Notes: generated by a model from the sequence alone, not told the origin. DNA of 64,000 bases from Phaeovulum vinaykumarii (GCF_900156695.1 NZ_FTOM01000001.1:806001-870000), one strand, 5' to 3'; positions 51,217-60,976 are shown, counted from the stretch's first letter. Translations and numbers: made by a program.

Positions 51217-52160
51217 GCGGAGAAATGGCGCTGGCCATGGCGGTGGCCCTTGGCCTTGATGCGGCCATCGGCTGGCCGAAGCAGCTTGAGGCCCGGATCG
51301 GGCATCCGGTCATGTGGATGGGCACCTGGATCGACCGTCTCGACCGGCGCATGAACCGCGAGAGGGACGCGCCGCGCAAGCGCCGTATCCGCGGGGTCAT
51401 GGCGGTGGCGATCGCCGTCCTTGGGGTGATGCTGGCGGCCGCGATCGTGCAGCTGATCTTGCCGAACAACTGGATCGGCGGGCTGATCGCGGGCGTGCTG
51501 GCCTGGCCGCTGATCGCGGTGAAATCGCTGCATGCCCATGTCAAGGCGGTGGTGGCGCCGCTGGTGTCGGGCAATCTCGACGCCGCCCGCACCGAGGTCG
51601 CCAAGATCGTCGGCCGCGACCCGGCCAGCCTCGACAAGCCCGGCCTCACCCGTGCCGCGCTCGAATCGCTGGGCGAGAATTCCTCGGACGGGGTGCTGGC
51701 GCCGGTGTTCTGGGGCGTGGTGCTGGGGCTGCCCGGCATCGTCGGCTACAAGATGATCAACACGCTCGATTCGATGATCGGGCACCGCACGCCGCGCCAC
51801 GAATCCTTCGGCTGGGCGGCCGCGCGCCTTGATGACGTGGCCAATTTCATTCCCGCCCGGATCACGGCACTGCTGCTCTGCCTGACCTCGGGGCAGGCGA
51901 CGCGCAGCCTCATCACCGTGGCGGCGGATGCCTCCTCGCATCGCTCGCCCAATGCCGGCTGGCCCGAAGCCGCCCTTGCCGGCGCGCTGGACGTGCGCCT
52001 GTCGGGGCCGCGCATCTACGACGGCAAGACCGTGGACGAACCTTGGATCAATGGCACCGCGCCCGATCCCACGCCCACGCATCTGATCTCGGGGCTCAAG
52101 ATCTATCGGCGCGCGATGATTGCGCTGGGGGTGGTGCTGTTGCTATTCGCCGCGCTGTAA
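51213..52160 (+). CDS. cobD: Adenosylcobinamide-phosphate synthase (CbiB/CobD)
   Basis: 315-aa inner-membrane protein with about five helices. GHPVMWMGTWIDRLD, ESLGENSSDGVLAPVFW and GYKMINTLDSMIGHRTPRHE are strong family signatures. It attaches (R)-1-amino-2-propanol O-2-phosphate to adenosylcobyric acid. The start at 51213 overlaps the PduX-like stop; the decarboxylase follows after 22 bases. Named cobD in Pseudomonas and cbiB in Salmonella. Confidence 0.96.
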   Translation: MSGEMALAMAVALGLDAAIGWPKQLEARIGHPVMWMGTWIDRLDRRMNRERDAPRKRRIRGVMAVAIAVLGVMLAAAIVQLILPNNWIGGLIAGVLAWPLIAVKSLHAHVKAVVAPLVSGNLDAARTEVAKIVGRDPASLDKPGLTRAALESLGENSSDGVLAPVFWGVVLGLPGIVGYKMINTLDSMIGHRTPRHESFGWAAARLDDVANFIPARITALLLCLTSGQATRSLITVAADASSHRSPNAGWPEAALAGALDVRLSGPRIYDGKTVDEPWINGTAPDPTPTHLISGLKIYRRAMIALGVVLLLFAAL

Positions 52161-52182
52161 CAGCACGGGGACCACACCCAAG

Positions 52183-53178
52183 ATGACCGACACGACCCTG
52201 CCCCCGCGCCGCCCGCGCGAGCACGGGGGCAATCTCGACGCGGCGCGCAGCCGGTTCGGGGGCGAGGACTGGATCGACCTGTCGACCGGGATCAACCGCC
52301 AGCCCTATCCGCTGCCGCCGCTTTCGCCCGCCGCCTGGACCGATCTGCCGACCCGCGCCGCGCAGGAGCGCCTGACCGCGGTGGCGGCTTCGGCCTTCGC
52401 CACCCCGGCCGCGATCCTGGCGCTGAACGGCGCGCAGGGCGCGATCCAGTTGATCCCGCGGGTGGGCCGCCCCGGACGCGCGCGCGTTCTGGGCCCCACC
52501 TACAACGAACATGCCGGGGCCCTGCGCGCGGCCGGCTGGGCGGTGACCGAGGTCGCCACGCTCGACGCGCTGGCCGGCGCGGATCTGGCGGTGGTGGTCA
52601 ATCCCAACAACCCCGACGGCCAGAGCCACGACCCGCAGGCCCTTCTGCGCCTGTCGCGGCAGGTCGGGCGGCTGGTGGTCGATGAAAGCTTTGCCGACCC
52701 TGTGCCGGGCCTGTCGCTGGCCCCGCAGGCCGGGGTGCGCGGGCTGTTCGTGCTGCGCTCGTTCGGCAAGTTCTGGGGGCTGGCCGGGGTGCGGCTGGGG
52801 TTCGTTCTGGGCCATCCCGACGACATCGCCGCGCTATCGGATCTGGCCGGGCCCTGGCCGGTCTCGGGCGCCGCGATCGAGATCGGCTGCGCCGCGCTGG
52901 CCGACCGCGCCTGGACCGCGGCCAGCACCGCGCGCCTTGTCGCCGAGACCGCGCGTCTCGATGCGCTGGCGGCGGGCGCGGGCTGGACCCTGGTCGGCGG
53001 CACCGCGCTCTTTCGCACCTATCAGACCGGCGACGGGCTGGCCGCGCAGGAGCGTCTGGCCCGCGCCCGGATCTGGACGCGCGCCTTTTCCGCCCGCCCC
53101 GGCTGGCTGCGGCTGGGCCTGCCCGGCACCGAAACCGAATGGACGCGGCTTGCTGCCGCTCTCGAAGGAACCGACTGA
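52183..53178 (+). CDS. cobC: L-threonine-O-3-phosphate decarboxylase (CobC/CobD family, PLP enzyme)
   Basis: 331-aa fold-type I PLP protein. VVVNPNNPDGQSHD (about 140-153) and VDESFAD bind PLP, and the Schiff-base Lys is in LRSFGKFWGLAGVRLGFV. The N-terminal HGGNLDAARSRF is characteristic of the cobalamin branch of histidinol-phosphate aminotransferase-like enzymes. It converts threonine phosphate to aminopropanol phosphate. The shorter start with an ATG at 52183 is favoured. Its stop is immediately followed by the bluB start. Confidence 0.93.
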   Translation: MTDTTLPPRRPREHGGNLDAARSRFGGEDWIDLSTGINRQPYPLPPLSPAAWTDLPTRAAQERLTAVAASAFATPAAILALNGAQGAIQLIPRVGRPGRARVLGPTYNEHAGALRAAGWAVTEVATLDALAGADLAVVVNPNNPDGQSHDPQALLRLSRQVGRLVVDESFADPVPGLSLAPQAGVRGLFVLRSFGKFWGLAGVRLGFVLGHPDDIAALSDLAGPWPVSGAAIEIGCAALADRAWTAASTARLVAETARLDALAAGAGWTLVGGTALFRTYQTGDGLAAQERLARARIWTRAFSARPGWLRLGLPGTETEWTRLAAALEGTD

Positions 53179-53802
53179 ATGGAATTTTCCCCCGAACAAT
53201 CCGCCACGTTGCTCGAGATCCTGCGCTGGCGGCGCGACGTGCGCCATTTCCACCCCGACCCGATCCCCGAGCCGGTGGTCGAGCGGCTGCGTCAGGCCAT
53301 GGAGATGGCGCCTTCGGTCGGCAATGCCCGGCCCTGGCGCGTCCTGCGCGTCAAGAGCCCCGATCTGCGCGCCCGCGTCGGTGCCGAATTCGAACGTTGC
53401 CGCGCCGCGGCAGGGGCGGGTTATACCGGCGCGCAGGCCAGCGCCTATGGCGAACTGAAGCTGGCCGGGATCGACCGCGCGCCCGAACAATTGGCGGTCT
53501 TCACCGTCAAGGATCCGGCCGAGGGCGCGGGTCTGGGCCGTCAGACCATGCCCGAGACCCTGCGCCAGTCCACCGCGATGGCGGTCTATACGCTCTGGCT
53601 GGCCGCGCGGGCCGAAAACCTGGGTCTTGGCATGGTGTCGATCGTCGATCCGGCGGAAATGGAACGCATTTTCGAGGTTCCCGAAGATTGGGAATTCTCG
53701 GCCTATCTGTGCCTGGGCCGCCCGGAATTCGAAGATGACCTGCCGCTTCTGCACCGCAAGGGCTGGCAGGAGAACATCCCCACCACCTGGGAGCTGCGCT
53801 AA
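53179..53802 (+). CDS. bluB: 5,6-dimethylbenzimidazole synthase
   Basis: 207 aa nitroreductase-fold flavin enzyme that destroys FMNH2 with oxygen to form the lower ligand. [17 protein letters not shown] (about 18-34) and [13 protein letters not shown] bind flavin; [15 protein letters not shown] and [11 protein letters not shown] follow. The gene starts directly after the cobC stop, with no spacer, and its 3' end overlaps convergent cobQ by four bases. Its presence shows that the organism makes its own dimethylbenzimidazole aerobically. Confidence 0.95.
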   Translation: MEFSPEQSATLLEILRWRRDVRHFHPDPIPEPVVERLRQAMEMAPSVGNARPWRVLRVKSPDLRARVGAEFERCRAAAGAGYTGAQASAYGELKLAGIDRAPEQLAVFTVKDPAEGAGLGRQTMPETLRQSTAMAVYTLWLAARAENLGLGMVSIVDPAEMERIFEVPEDWEFSAYLCLGRPEFEDDLPLLHRKGWQENIPTTWELR

Positions 53803-55241
53803 CGCGCCAGCGCGAAGATCGCGTCCAGATCGAGGTGGCGCGCCATATGCGCCGACAGCGCATCGAGCGTCGCCTCGACCCCTTGCCCATAGCGCGCGGT
53901 GCCCACCTGCGCACCCAGCCCGTTCAGGAAGGCGGTGCGAAAGGCGTCGTCGGCGAACATCCCGTGCAGATAGCTGCCCATCACCCGCCCATCCGCCGAG
54001 ATCGCCCCTTCCGGCGCCCCCGCGACATGGGCGAAGGGCCGCGCGCAATCGGCCCCTTCGGAGCGGCCGATATGGATCTCGTAGCCCGCGAAGGGTCGCC
54101 CCGCGGGATCGGTGGCGCTGACGCGTGTCAGCTTTTTCTGTTCTGTCATTATTGTCTGGATATCCAGAAAACCCAGACCATCATCTGTGCCGGGCGGACC
54201 CTCGATCCCCTGCGGGTCGGAAATGCTGCGCCCCAGCATCTGATAGCCGCCGCAGATCCCCAGGATATGCCCGCCGCGCCGCAGATGCGCGCGCAGGTCC
54301 ACGTCCCAGCCCTGTTCACGCAGGAAGGCCAGATCCCCGCGCGTCGATTTCGAGCCCGGCAGGATCACCAGATCGACGTCGCCCGGCAGCGCCTGCCCCG
54401 CCTGCACCATGCTGAGCCGCACGCCCGGATGCTGCGCCAACGGGTCGAGATCGTCGAAATTGGCGATCCGCGAGAACACCAGACAGGCGATGTGAAAGCC
54501 GCCCGTCCCGCCGCCCGAGCGCAGATCCAGCGCGTCCTCGGCCGGCAGCTTGACCGCATCGGCAAACCACGGCAGGACGCCCAGGCCCTGCCAGCCCGTG
54601 CGCGCCGCGATCATCTGATAGCCGTCGTCGAAAAGCCGCGGGTCGCCGCGGAACTTGTTGATGAGAAACCCCTTTATCAGGGCCGCATCGGCGGGGTCCA
54701 GCACCGCTTGCGTGCCGATCATCTGCGCGATGACGCCGCCGCGGTCGATGTCGCCGGCCAGGATCACGGGCACGTCAGCCGCGCGCGCAAAGCCCATGTT
54801 GGCAATGTCATTGCGGCGCAGATTGACCTCGGCCGGGCTGCCCGCGCCTTCCACGATCACCAGATCGTGCCCTGCGCTCAGCCGGGCGAAGCTGTCCAGA
54901 ACCGCCCCCATCAGCCGCGGCTTGATCGCGGCATAATCAGCCGCGCGCGTGGTGGTCAGGCGCTTGCCCTGCACCACGACCTGCGCGCCGGTCTCGCTTT
55001 CGGGCTTGAGCAGGACCGGGTTCATGTCATTCTGCGGCTCGATCCCGGCCGCCAGCGCCTGCAACGCCTGCGCCCGCCCGATCTCGCCGCCATCGGCGGT
55101 CACGGCGGCATTGTTGGACATGTTCTGCGGCTTGAACGGCGCCACCGACAGCCCGCGCGCCCGCGCCGCCCGGCACAGCCCCGCCACCAGCAATGATTTC
55201 CCCACGTTCGAGCCCGCGCCCTGCACCATCAGGGCAGGCAT
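53799..55241 (-). CDS. cobQ: Cobyric acid synthase
   Basis: 480 aa glutamine-dependent amidase that adds four amide groups to adenosylcobyrinic a,c-diamide. N-terminal P-loop-like synthetase domain: [21 protein letters not shown] and [11 protein letters not shown]-terminal class I glutamine amidotransferase domain with [10 protein letters not shown] (the catalytic Cys) and GSYLHGMF. Its ATG shares one base with the cobO stop (TGATG), so the two are coupled. A longer frame overlapping cobO is rejected. Confidence 0.97.
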   Translation of the reverse strand: MPALMVQGAGSNVGKSLLVAGLCRAARARGLSVAPFKPQNMSNNAAVTADGGEIGRAQALQALAAGIEPQNDMNPVLLKPESETGAQVVVQGKRLTTTRAADYAAIKPRLMGAVLDSFARLSAGHDLVIVEGAGSPAEVNLRRNDIANMGFARAADVPVILAGDIDRGGVIAQMIGTQAVLDPADAALIKGFLINKFRGDPRLFDDGYQMIAARTGWQGLGVLPWFADAVKLPAEDALDLRSGGGTGGFHIACLVFSRIANFDDLDPLAQHPGVRLSMVQAGQALPGDVDLVILPGSKSTRGDLAFLREQGWDVDLRAHLRRGGHILGICGGYQMLGRSISDPQGIEGPPGTDDGLGFLDIQTIMTEQKKLTRVSATDPAGRPFAGYEIHIGRSEGADCARPFAHVAGAPEGAISADGRVMGSYLHGMFADDAFRTAFLNGLGAQVGTARYGQGVEATLDALSAHMARHLDLDAIFALAR

Positions 55242-55858
55242 CAGAATTCGACCCCCGGCTGGCCCTTCACGCCCGAGCGGAACGGATGCTTGACCAGCGT
55301 CATCTCGGTCACCAGATCGGCCGCGGCGATCAAATCCTCGTGCGCGTTGCGGCCAGTCAGGACAACATGGGTCAGCGGCGGCTTCTCGTTCGCCAGAAAA
55401 TCCAGGACTTCCGCAATATCCAGATATTCGTAACGGATTGCCACGTTGATCTCGTCCAGAAGGATCATGTGCAGATCGGGGTCGCGGATCAGCTCCTTGG
55501 CGCGTTCCCAGCCCGCCTGCGCGGCGGCAATATCGCGCGCGCGGTCCTGGGTTTCCCAGGTGAAGCCCTCGCCCATCGCATGAAACTGGCACAGATCGCC
55601 GAAATTCGCCGTCAGCAGGCGCCGTTCTCCGGTGTCCCAGGCGCCCTTGATGAATTGCACCACCGCGCAGGGCATCCCATGGGCGATGCAGCGCAGGATC
55701 ATCCCGAAGGCGGCCGAGCTCTTGCCCTTGCCGGTGCCGGTGTGGACGATGATCAGCCCCTTCTCGCCGGCCTTGCCCGCCATGATCTTGTCGCGCGCGG
55801 CCTTCTTCTTGGCCATCTTGGCGGCGTGGCGGGTCTCGGTGTCCTCGGGCGGGGTCAT
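55241..55858 (-). CDS. cobO: Cob(I)yrinic acid a,c-diamide adenosyltransferase
   Basis: 205 aa. P-loop [14 protein letters not shown] (about 39-52), [12 protein letters not shown] and [16 protein letters not shown] are typical of the CobA/BtuR/CobO type. It transfers the adenosyl group from ATP to cob(I)alamin precursors. The start at 55858 has CGGAGACG upstream. It is divergent from the riboswitch-controlled operon, with 357 bases between coding starts. Its own promoter is probably the 5' part of that gap. Confidence 0.97.
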   Translation of the reverse strand: MTPPEDTETRHAAKMAKKKAARDKIMAGKAGEKGLIIVHTGTGKGKSSAAFGMILRCIAHGMPCAVVQFIKGAWDTGERRLLTANFGDLCQFHAMGEGFTWETQDRARDIAAAQAGWERAKELIRDPDLHMILLDEINVAIRYEYLDIAEVLDFLANEKPPLTHVVLTGRNAHEDLIAAADLVTEMTLVKHPFRSGVKGQPGVEF

Positions 55859-56215
55859 CAGGGGCGTCTCCGGATGGCTTGACAAGGGGGGGCGCTTTGC
55901 ATCAGGTGGCGCCGCGCTGGCCCTGCACCATAGGACAGGCCAAGAGGGAATGCGAGTGGGCCCCGGCCCGAAACGCAGCCGCCCCCGCGACCGTGACCGG
56001 AAAGGTCGCCCATTGCCACTGGCCCCCACGGGCCGGGAAGGCCGGGCGAGCGTTGGGCGCCCCGCAAGCGCGCCCTGGATCCGCAAGCCGGGAGACCTGC
56101 CAGCGCAGGACGTGAACGGGCGGACGGGGTGTTCCGCGACCGACTGGACCCCGCCGCCTGCGCGCGGGCCCGTTCGGCCTCATCCCCCCGCCAGAACCGA
56201 AGGAAGGGGCCGCAG
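55859..56215. other. Divergent cobO / cobalamin-operon control region
   Basis: The 357-base gap holds no gene. A plus-strand TTGACA (55879-55884) lies just upstream of the riboswitch and is the likely -35. The -10 is poor. The rest is the aptamer and its expression platform. The cobO side is short (about 20 bases from ATG to the TTGACA), so the cobO promoter must overlap this region. Confidence 0.6.
55905..56107 (+). ncRNA. Cobalamin (AdoCbl) riboswitch
   Basis: Conserved sequence elements occur in order: AGCCGCCCCCGCGACCGTGA (55977-55996), GCCACTGG (56015-56022), GGGAAGG (56035-56041) and the B12 box AGCCGGGAGACCTGCC (56086-56101). The whole lies upstream of the DUF1636-cobW-cobN operon on the plus strand. 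A GC-rich hairpin (GGCGG and GGGGT with ACCCC and CCGCC) sits at about 56118-56158 and probably acts as the expression platform, shutting the operon down when cobalamin is abundant. Edges are approximate. Confidence 0.93.
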
Positions 56216-56653
56216 ATGACGGTCATCACGGTCTGCACGACCTGCCGGCGCACCGATGCCGATCCCGCCGGCCCGCGCCCCGGCGCCCAGCTTCACGCCG
56301 CGCTGTCCAAAGCCCCCCTGCCCGAGGGCGTCAGCCTGCGCGCGGTGGAATGCCTGTCGGCCTGCGGGCGCGGCTGCGCGGTCTCGATCGGGGCGCCGGG
56401 CAAGTGGAGCTATGTCTACGGCGACATTCACCCCGAAACCCATGTCGACCAGCTTCTGGACGGCGCCGCGCGGTATCATGCCACCGAAGACGGTCAGATC
56501 CCCTGGCGCGAACGCCCCGAGATCCTGCGCAAGCAGGTGATCGCGCGCATTCCGCCCCTGCCGCAGAAATCCCGGCCCCAAGACACCCAGGCCCAAGACC
56601 CGCAGGCCCAAGACCTTCAGCCCCCTCAGCCCCAGAAATCGGAGCGCACATGA
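56216..56653 (+). CDS. DUF1636 metal-binding-like protein, first gene of the riboswitch operon
   Basis: 145 aa. Two Cys-rich patches (VITVCTTCRRTDAD and VECLSACGRGCAVS) recall a thioredoxin-like [2Fe-2S] ferredoxin or a metal-binding pair; spacing is C-x2-C ... C-x3-C-x3-C. The C-terminus contains a triplet of a five-residue repeat (QDTQA, QDPQA, QDLQP). DUF1636 genes are regularly found with cobW and cobN, so a cobalt or electron-transfer role in cobaltochelation is likely (inference). Start at 56216 is set by GGAAGGGG upstream; the stop overlaps cobW (ATGA). Confidence 0.85.
   Translation: MTVITVCTTCRRTDADPAGPRPGAQLHAALSKAPLPEGVSLRAVECLSACGRGCAVSIGAPGKWSYVYGDIHPETHVDQLLDGAARYHATEDGQIPWRERPEILRKQVIARIPPLPQKSRPQDTQAQDPQAQDLQPPQPQKSERT
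56577..56621 (+). repeat. Three-copy 15-bp tandem repeat in the DUF1636 gene
   Basis: Units of 15 bases beginning CCCAAGAC occur at 56577-56591, 56592-56606 and 56607-56621, in frame, encoding a five-residue motif near the protein's C-terminus. The third copy is diverged at its end. Likely length-variable between strains. Confidence 0.8.
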
Positions 56654-57684
56654 CCTCTCTGGCGAAGATCCCCGTCACCGTGATCACCGGCTTTCTGGGC
56701 TCGGGCAAGACCACGCTGATCCGGCACCTGATGGCCAATCCCGGCGGCCGCCGGCTGGCCGTTCTGGTCAATGAATTCGGCACGATGGGCGTGGATGGCG
56801 CCATCCTGAAGGGCTGTTCGGATGCCAATTGCCCCGAAAGCGCCATTCTCGAACTGGCCAATGGCTGCATCTGCTGCACCGTGGCCGACGATTTCATCCC
56901 CGCCATCGAGACGCTGATGGCCCTGCCCCAGCCGCCCGAGCATATCCTGATCGAGACCTCGGGGCTGGCGCTGCCGAAACCGCTGCTCAAGGCCTTCGAC
57001 TGGCCGGCGATCCGCTCGCGCATCACCGTCGACGGGGTGATCGCGCTGGCCGATGCCGAGGCCGTGGCCGCGGGCCGCTTCGCCCCCGATGTCGCCGCCG
57101 TCGAGGCCCAGCGCACCGCCGACGAAGGGCTGGACCACGAGACGCCCCTGTCCGAGGTCTTCGAGGACCAGATCGCCTGCGCCGATATCGTGCTGCTGAC
57201 CAAGGCCGATCTGGCCGGCCCCGACGGCGTGGCCGCCGCGCGCAAGGCCATCGAGGCCGAGATGCCGCGCCCGGTGCCCATTCTCGAATGCGTGGACGGG
57301 GGCATTGATGCGCGCGTGATCCTGGGACTCGAGGCGGCGGCCGAATCCGATCTGGAGGCGCGCCCCTCGCATCATGACGGCGCCGACGACCATGAACACG
57401 ACGACTTCGCCTCGATCGTCGTCGACCTGCCCGAAATCACCGAGGTCTATGCCCTGGAAGAAGCCATCCAGAAGCTGGCGCGCGAACACCGCATCCTGCG
57501 GGTGAAGGGCCATGTGGCGGTGGCGGGCAAGCCCATGCGCCTTCTGGTGCAGGCGGTGGGCGCGCGCGTGCGCGTGCAATACGACCGTCCCTGGGAAGAA
57601 GGCGCGCGCCAGGGCCAACTGGTCGTGATCGCCGAAACGGGCGATCTGGACCCCGGCGCCGTGCGCCACGCACTCTGGATCTGA
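56650..57684 (+). CDS. cobW: CobW, GTP-dependent metal chaperone for cobalamin synthesis
   Basis: 344 aa COG0523 GTPase. Walker A is GFLGSGKTTLIRH (about 14-26), the metal-binding CxCC is ANGCICCT, and the G-domain switch includes NEFGTMGVDGAIL and LLTKADLAG. A His/Asp-rich loop (HHDGADDHEHDD) links the G domain to the CobW C-terminal domain. It probably delivers Co2+ to CobNST. Its position directly before cobN in a cobalamin-riboswitch operon separates it from the zinc-related COG0523 proteins. Confidence 0.96.
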   Translation: MTSLAKIPVTVITGFLGSGKTTLIRHLMANPGGRRLAVLVNEFGTMGVDGAILKGCSDANCPESAILELANGCICCTVADDFIPAIETLMALPQPPEHILIETSGLALPKPLLKAFDWPAIRSRITVDGVIALADAEAVAAGRFAPDVAAVEAQRTADEGLDHETPLSEVFEDQIACADIVLLTKADLAGPDGVAAARKAIEAEMPRPVPILECVDGGIDARVILGLEAAAESDLEARPSHHDGADDHEHDDFASIVVDLPEITEVYALEEAIQKLAREHRILRVKGHVAVAGKPMRLLVQAVGARVRVQYDRPWEEGARQGQLVVIAETGDLDPGAVRHALWI

Positions 57685-57691
57685 GGCGCCG

Positions 57692-60600
57692 ATGCACGTC
57701 GTCTTCCGCGAAAGCCACGGCCTCGAGGAGACCGAGACCCCCACCGATCTGGGGCAGGATCCCGCAGATCTGGTGGTGCTGTCCTTCTCCGACAGCGATC
57801 TGGGGGCGTTTGCGGCGGGCTGGCACCGGGCGGCGGGGGCGCTGCCCAGCGCACGGCTGGCCAATCTGGTGGCGCTGCGCCATCCCCTGTCGGTCGACAC
57901 CTATATCGAGCGCACGCTGTCGGGCGCGCGCGGCATCCTGATCCGGCTGATCGGGGGGGAAAGCTACTGGCCCTATGGGCTGGCCTCGGTGCAGGATCTG
58001 GCGCGGCGCAAGGGCATCGCGCTGGCGATCCTGCCCGGCGACGGGCGCGAAGACCCCCGGCTGGACGAATTGTCCACGCTGCCGGTGTCGACCCTGCGCC
58101 GGCTTTCCGCGCTGTGCGATGCGGGCGGCGCGGTCGCGGCCCAGGCGGCGCTGGCGCAGCTGGCACTGGCGGCGGGGCTTTATGCCGGCCCGGTCGTGGG
58201 CGAGAAGACCGTGCCCGATTGCGGCCATTACCTGCCCGGCCGCGGCGTGGTGTCTGCGCCTGCGCCCGACGGCCGCCCCGTTGCGGCGGTCACCTTCTAC
58301 CGCGCCTATCTGACCGCGGCCGACACCGACCCGATCGACGCCATGATCGCCGAGCTGGAGGCCCGCGGCTTTCAGGCGGTGGGGGTCTTTGCGCCCTCGC
58401 TCAAGGCGCCCGAGGCCGCCGGCTGGATGACCGCGGCGCTGACGGCGCTGGCGCCCGCGGCGCTGGTCAACATGACCGCCTTTTCGGGGCGCGACGAAAC
58501 CGGTGTCTCGCCGCTCGATGCGCCGGGCTGCCCGGTCTTCCAGGTCGCGCTCTCGACCGCGCGGCGGCGCGACTGGGCGGGGGCCGAGCGCGGCCTGTCG
58601 CCGGCCGATCTGGCCATGCATGTCGTCCTGCCCGAGGTCGACGGGCGCATCTTCGCGGGCGTCGCCAGCTTCAAGTCGCCGGGCCGGCGCGACCCCGACC
58701 TGCAATATGCCCGTTTCGCCCACCGCGCCGACCCCGAGCGCATCCGTGCCATCGGCGCGCGGGTGGCCGGCTGGCACCGACTGGGGCAGGTGGCGCCCGC
58801 CGACCGGCGCGTGGCGGTGATCCTGTCGACCTATCCCGGCAAGGACTGGCAACTGGGCCATGCCGTGGGCCTTGATGCGCTGGCCTCGACCGGCGCGGTT
58901 CTGCGGGCGCTGGCCGACGCCGGCCACGCCATCGACACCGGAGCCGATCTGGGCGCGGATCTGGACAAGGATCTGGGCCCCGCGCTGCGCACATCGCGCC
59001 TGGACTGGCCGGTTTCGGCCTATCGCCAGGCGCTGGCCGCCCTGCCCGAGAGCCTGCGCGCCGCCTTGCATGACGCCTGGGGCGCCCCCGAGGACGACCC
59101 CGCCGTGACCGATGGCGCCTTCCGCTTTGCCGCCGTTCACCGCGGCGCGGCGCTGGTCGCACTGCAACCCGAACGCGGCGATCTGGCCGACCGCGACGAC
59201 AGCTATCACGATCTGGCGCGGGTGCCACGGCACGGCTATGTGGCCTTCTATCTGTGGCTGGCCAGCCAGGAGCTGCACGCGCTGATCCACATGGGGGCGC
59301 ATGGCACGCTGGAGTGGCTGCCGGGAAAGTCGGTGGCGCTCTCGGGTCTGTGCTGGCCCGAGGCGCTGATCGGCCCCCTGCCCGTGATCTATCCCTTCAT
59401 CGTCAACGACCCGGGCGAGGCCGCGCAGGCGCGCCGCCGCATCGGGGCGGTGACGCTGGGGCACATGCCGCCGCCGCTGGGCCAGACGCGCCTGCCGGAC
59501 AACCTGCACGGTCTTGAGCGGCTTCTTGACGAATATTCCACCGCCGAGGGGCTGGACCCCGCCCGCCGCGACCGGCTGATCGCCGACATCCGCACCGAGG
59601 CCCGCGCCGCCGGTGTCGAAAGCGATCTGGGCATCCCCGCCGCGGCCGGCGCAGCCGAGGCCATCACCCGGATCGACCGCTTCGTCTGCGACATCAAGGA
59701 AAGCCAGTATGGCGAGGGGCTGCATGTCTACGGCCAGGCCCCGAACGAGACCGCGGGCCTTCTGACCGCGCTGGCGGGGCGGCGCGTGGCATCGGGGCCG
59801 TCGGGCTCGCCCTATCGGGGGCGCTCGGACGTGCTGCCGACGGGGCGCAACCTCTTCTCGGTCGATCCGCGTGCGGTGCCGACGCAGGCCGCCCATGCCC
59901 AGGGCGTGAAGCTGGCCGAGGAGCTTCTGCGCCGCCATCTTCAGGACAACGGCGACTGGCCGCGCGGGCTGGTGATCGACCTCTGGGGTTCGGCCTCGAT
60001 GCGCACCGCGGGCGAGGAATTCGCCATGGCGCTGCATCTGGCGGGACTGGCGCCGCGCTGGGACGCGACCTCGGGGCGGCTGGCGGGCTTCGAGGTGATC
60101 CCCCCCGCGCTTCTGGGCCGGCCGCGAATCGACGTGACGCTCCGGGTCTCGGGGCTGTTCCGCGACATCTTTCCGGGGCTGGCGCAGATGTTCGAGGCCG
60201 GCTGCGCGGCGCTGGCCGAACGCGACGAGCCCGCCGCCGAGAACCCCTATACCCTGCGCGTGCCGCGGGTCTTCGGGCCGCGGCCGGGGCTTTACGGCAT
60301 CGGCATGACCGCCGCGCTCGAGGATTATTCCGACGCGGGCCGCGCCGCGGCGGGCGAAGCCTGGCTGCGCGGGTCGGAATGGGCGATCGACGCGGCCGGG
60401 CAATCGGTGCCCGCACGCGCCGCCCTCGAAGACCGCCTGCGCGGCTCGGATGCCTTTGCCCATGTGCAGGATCTGGCGGAAACCGACCTTCTGCTGGCGT
60501 CCGATTATGCCGCCCACGAGGGGGGGCTTGCCGCCGCCATGGCGCATCTGGGGGCGCAAGCGCCGCAGCTCTATCACCTGGACGCCACCCGCCCCGAAGC

Positions 60601-60976
60601 GCCGCGCGCGCGCCTGCTGACCGAGGAGATCGCCCGCGTGGTCCGCGCCCGGCTGGCCAACCCCGACTGGGCCGACGGCCTGCGCCCGCACGGCTTTCGC
60701 GGCGCCGCCGAGATTGCCGCCACGCTTGACCATCTGGCCGCTTTCGCGCATCTGACCCGCGCCGTGCCCGATCACCTGTTCGACCTTGCCTATGAGGCGA
60801 CGCTGGGGCGCGACGAGATCGTGGCCTTCATGGCCGCGGCGAACCCCGAGGCGCTGGCCGCGCTGCGCGAGAGGTTCGCCGCGCTGCGGGCCGCGGGATT
60901 GTGGACGACCCGCCGCAACGCGATCGCGGCGGATCTCGAGGAAACCGGAAGGACAAAGGCGCAAGATGCCCCATAG
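57692..60976 (+). CDS. cobN: Cobaltochelatase large subunit CobN
   Basis: 1094 aa; the large subunit of the ATP-dependent aerobic cobaltochelatase. The N-terminal third is variable. The core contains HMGAHGTLEWLPGKSVALS (about 532-550), GPLPVIYPFIVNDPGEAAQARRR and RHLQDNGDWPRGLVIDLWGS. The length is shorter than the 1240-1280 aa of Pseudomonas denitrificans CobN, mainly at the N-terminus. It starts seven bases after cobW. The small subunits cobS/cobT of the chelatase (not the homonymous genes above) are not in this window. CobN end overlaps cobH by 11 bases. Confidence 0.95.
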   Translation: MHVVFRESHGLEETETPTDLGQDPADLVVLSFSDSDLGAFAAGWHRAAGALPSARLANLVALRHPLSVDTYIERTLSGARGILIRLIGGESYWPYGLASVQDLARRKGIALAILPGDGREDPRLDELSTLPVSTLRRLSALCDAGGAVAAQAALAQLALAAGLYAGPVVGEKTVPDCGHYLPGRGVVSAPAPDGRPVAAVTFYRAYLTAADTDPIDAMIAELEARGFQAVGVFAPSLKAPEAAGWMTAALTALAPAALVNMTAFSGRDETGVSPLDAPGCPVFQVALSTARRRDWAGAERGLSPADLAMHVVLPEVDGRIFAGVASFKSPGRRDPDLQYARFAHRADPERIRAIGARVAGWHRLGQVAPADRRVAVILSTYPGKDWQLGHAVGLDALASTGAVLRALADAGHAIDTGADLGADLDKDLGPALRTSRLDWPVSAYRQALAALPESLRAALHDAWGAPEDDPAVTDGAFRFAAVHRGAALVALQPERGDLADRDDSYHDLARVPRHGYVAFYLWLASQELHALIHMGAHGTLEWLPGKSVALSGLCWPEALIGPLPVIYPFIVNDPGEAAQARRRIGAVTLGHMPPPLGQTRLPDNLHGLERLLDEYSTAEGLDPARRDRLIADIRTEARAAGVESDLGIPAAAGAAEAITRIDRFVCDIKESQYGEGLHVYGQAPNETAGLLTALAGRRVASGPSGSPYRGRSDVLPTGRNLFSVDPRAVPTQAAHAQGVKLAEELLRRHLQDNGDWPRGLVIDLWGSASMRTAGEEFAMALHLAGLAPRWDATSGRLAGFEVIPPALLGRPRIDVTLRVSGLFRDIFPGLAQMFEAGCAALAERDEPAAENPYTLRVPRVFGPRPGLYGIGMTAALEDYSDAGRAAAGEAWLRGSEWAIDAAGQSVPARAALEDRLRGSDAFAHVQDLAETDLLLASDYAAHEGGLAAAMAHLGAQAPQLYHLDATRPEAPRARLLTEEIARVVRARLANPDWADGLRPHGFRGAAEIAATLDHLAAFAHLTRAVPDHLFDLAYEATLGRDEIVAFMAAANPEALAALRERFAALRAAGLWTTRRNAIAADLEETGRTKAQDAP

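Noticed and set aside
57437-60964. A 1175-codon open frame antisense to cobN
   Set aside because: It is a shadow of high-GC third-position bias. The composition is Arg/Gly/Gln/His-rich, with no recognisable domain, and cobN on the other strand has full family motifs.
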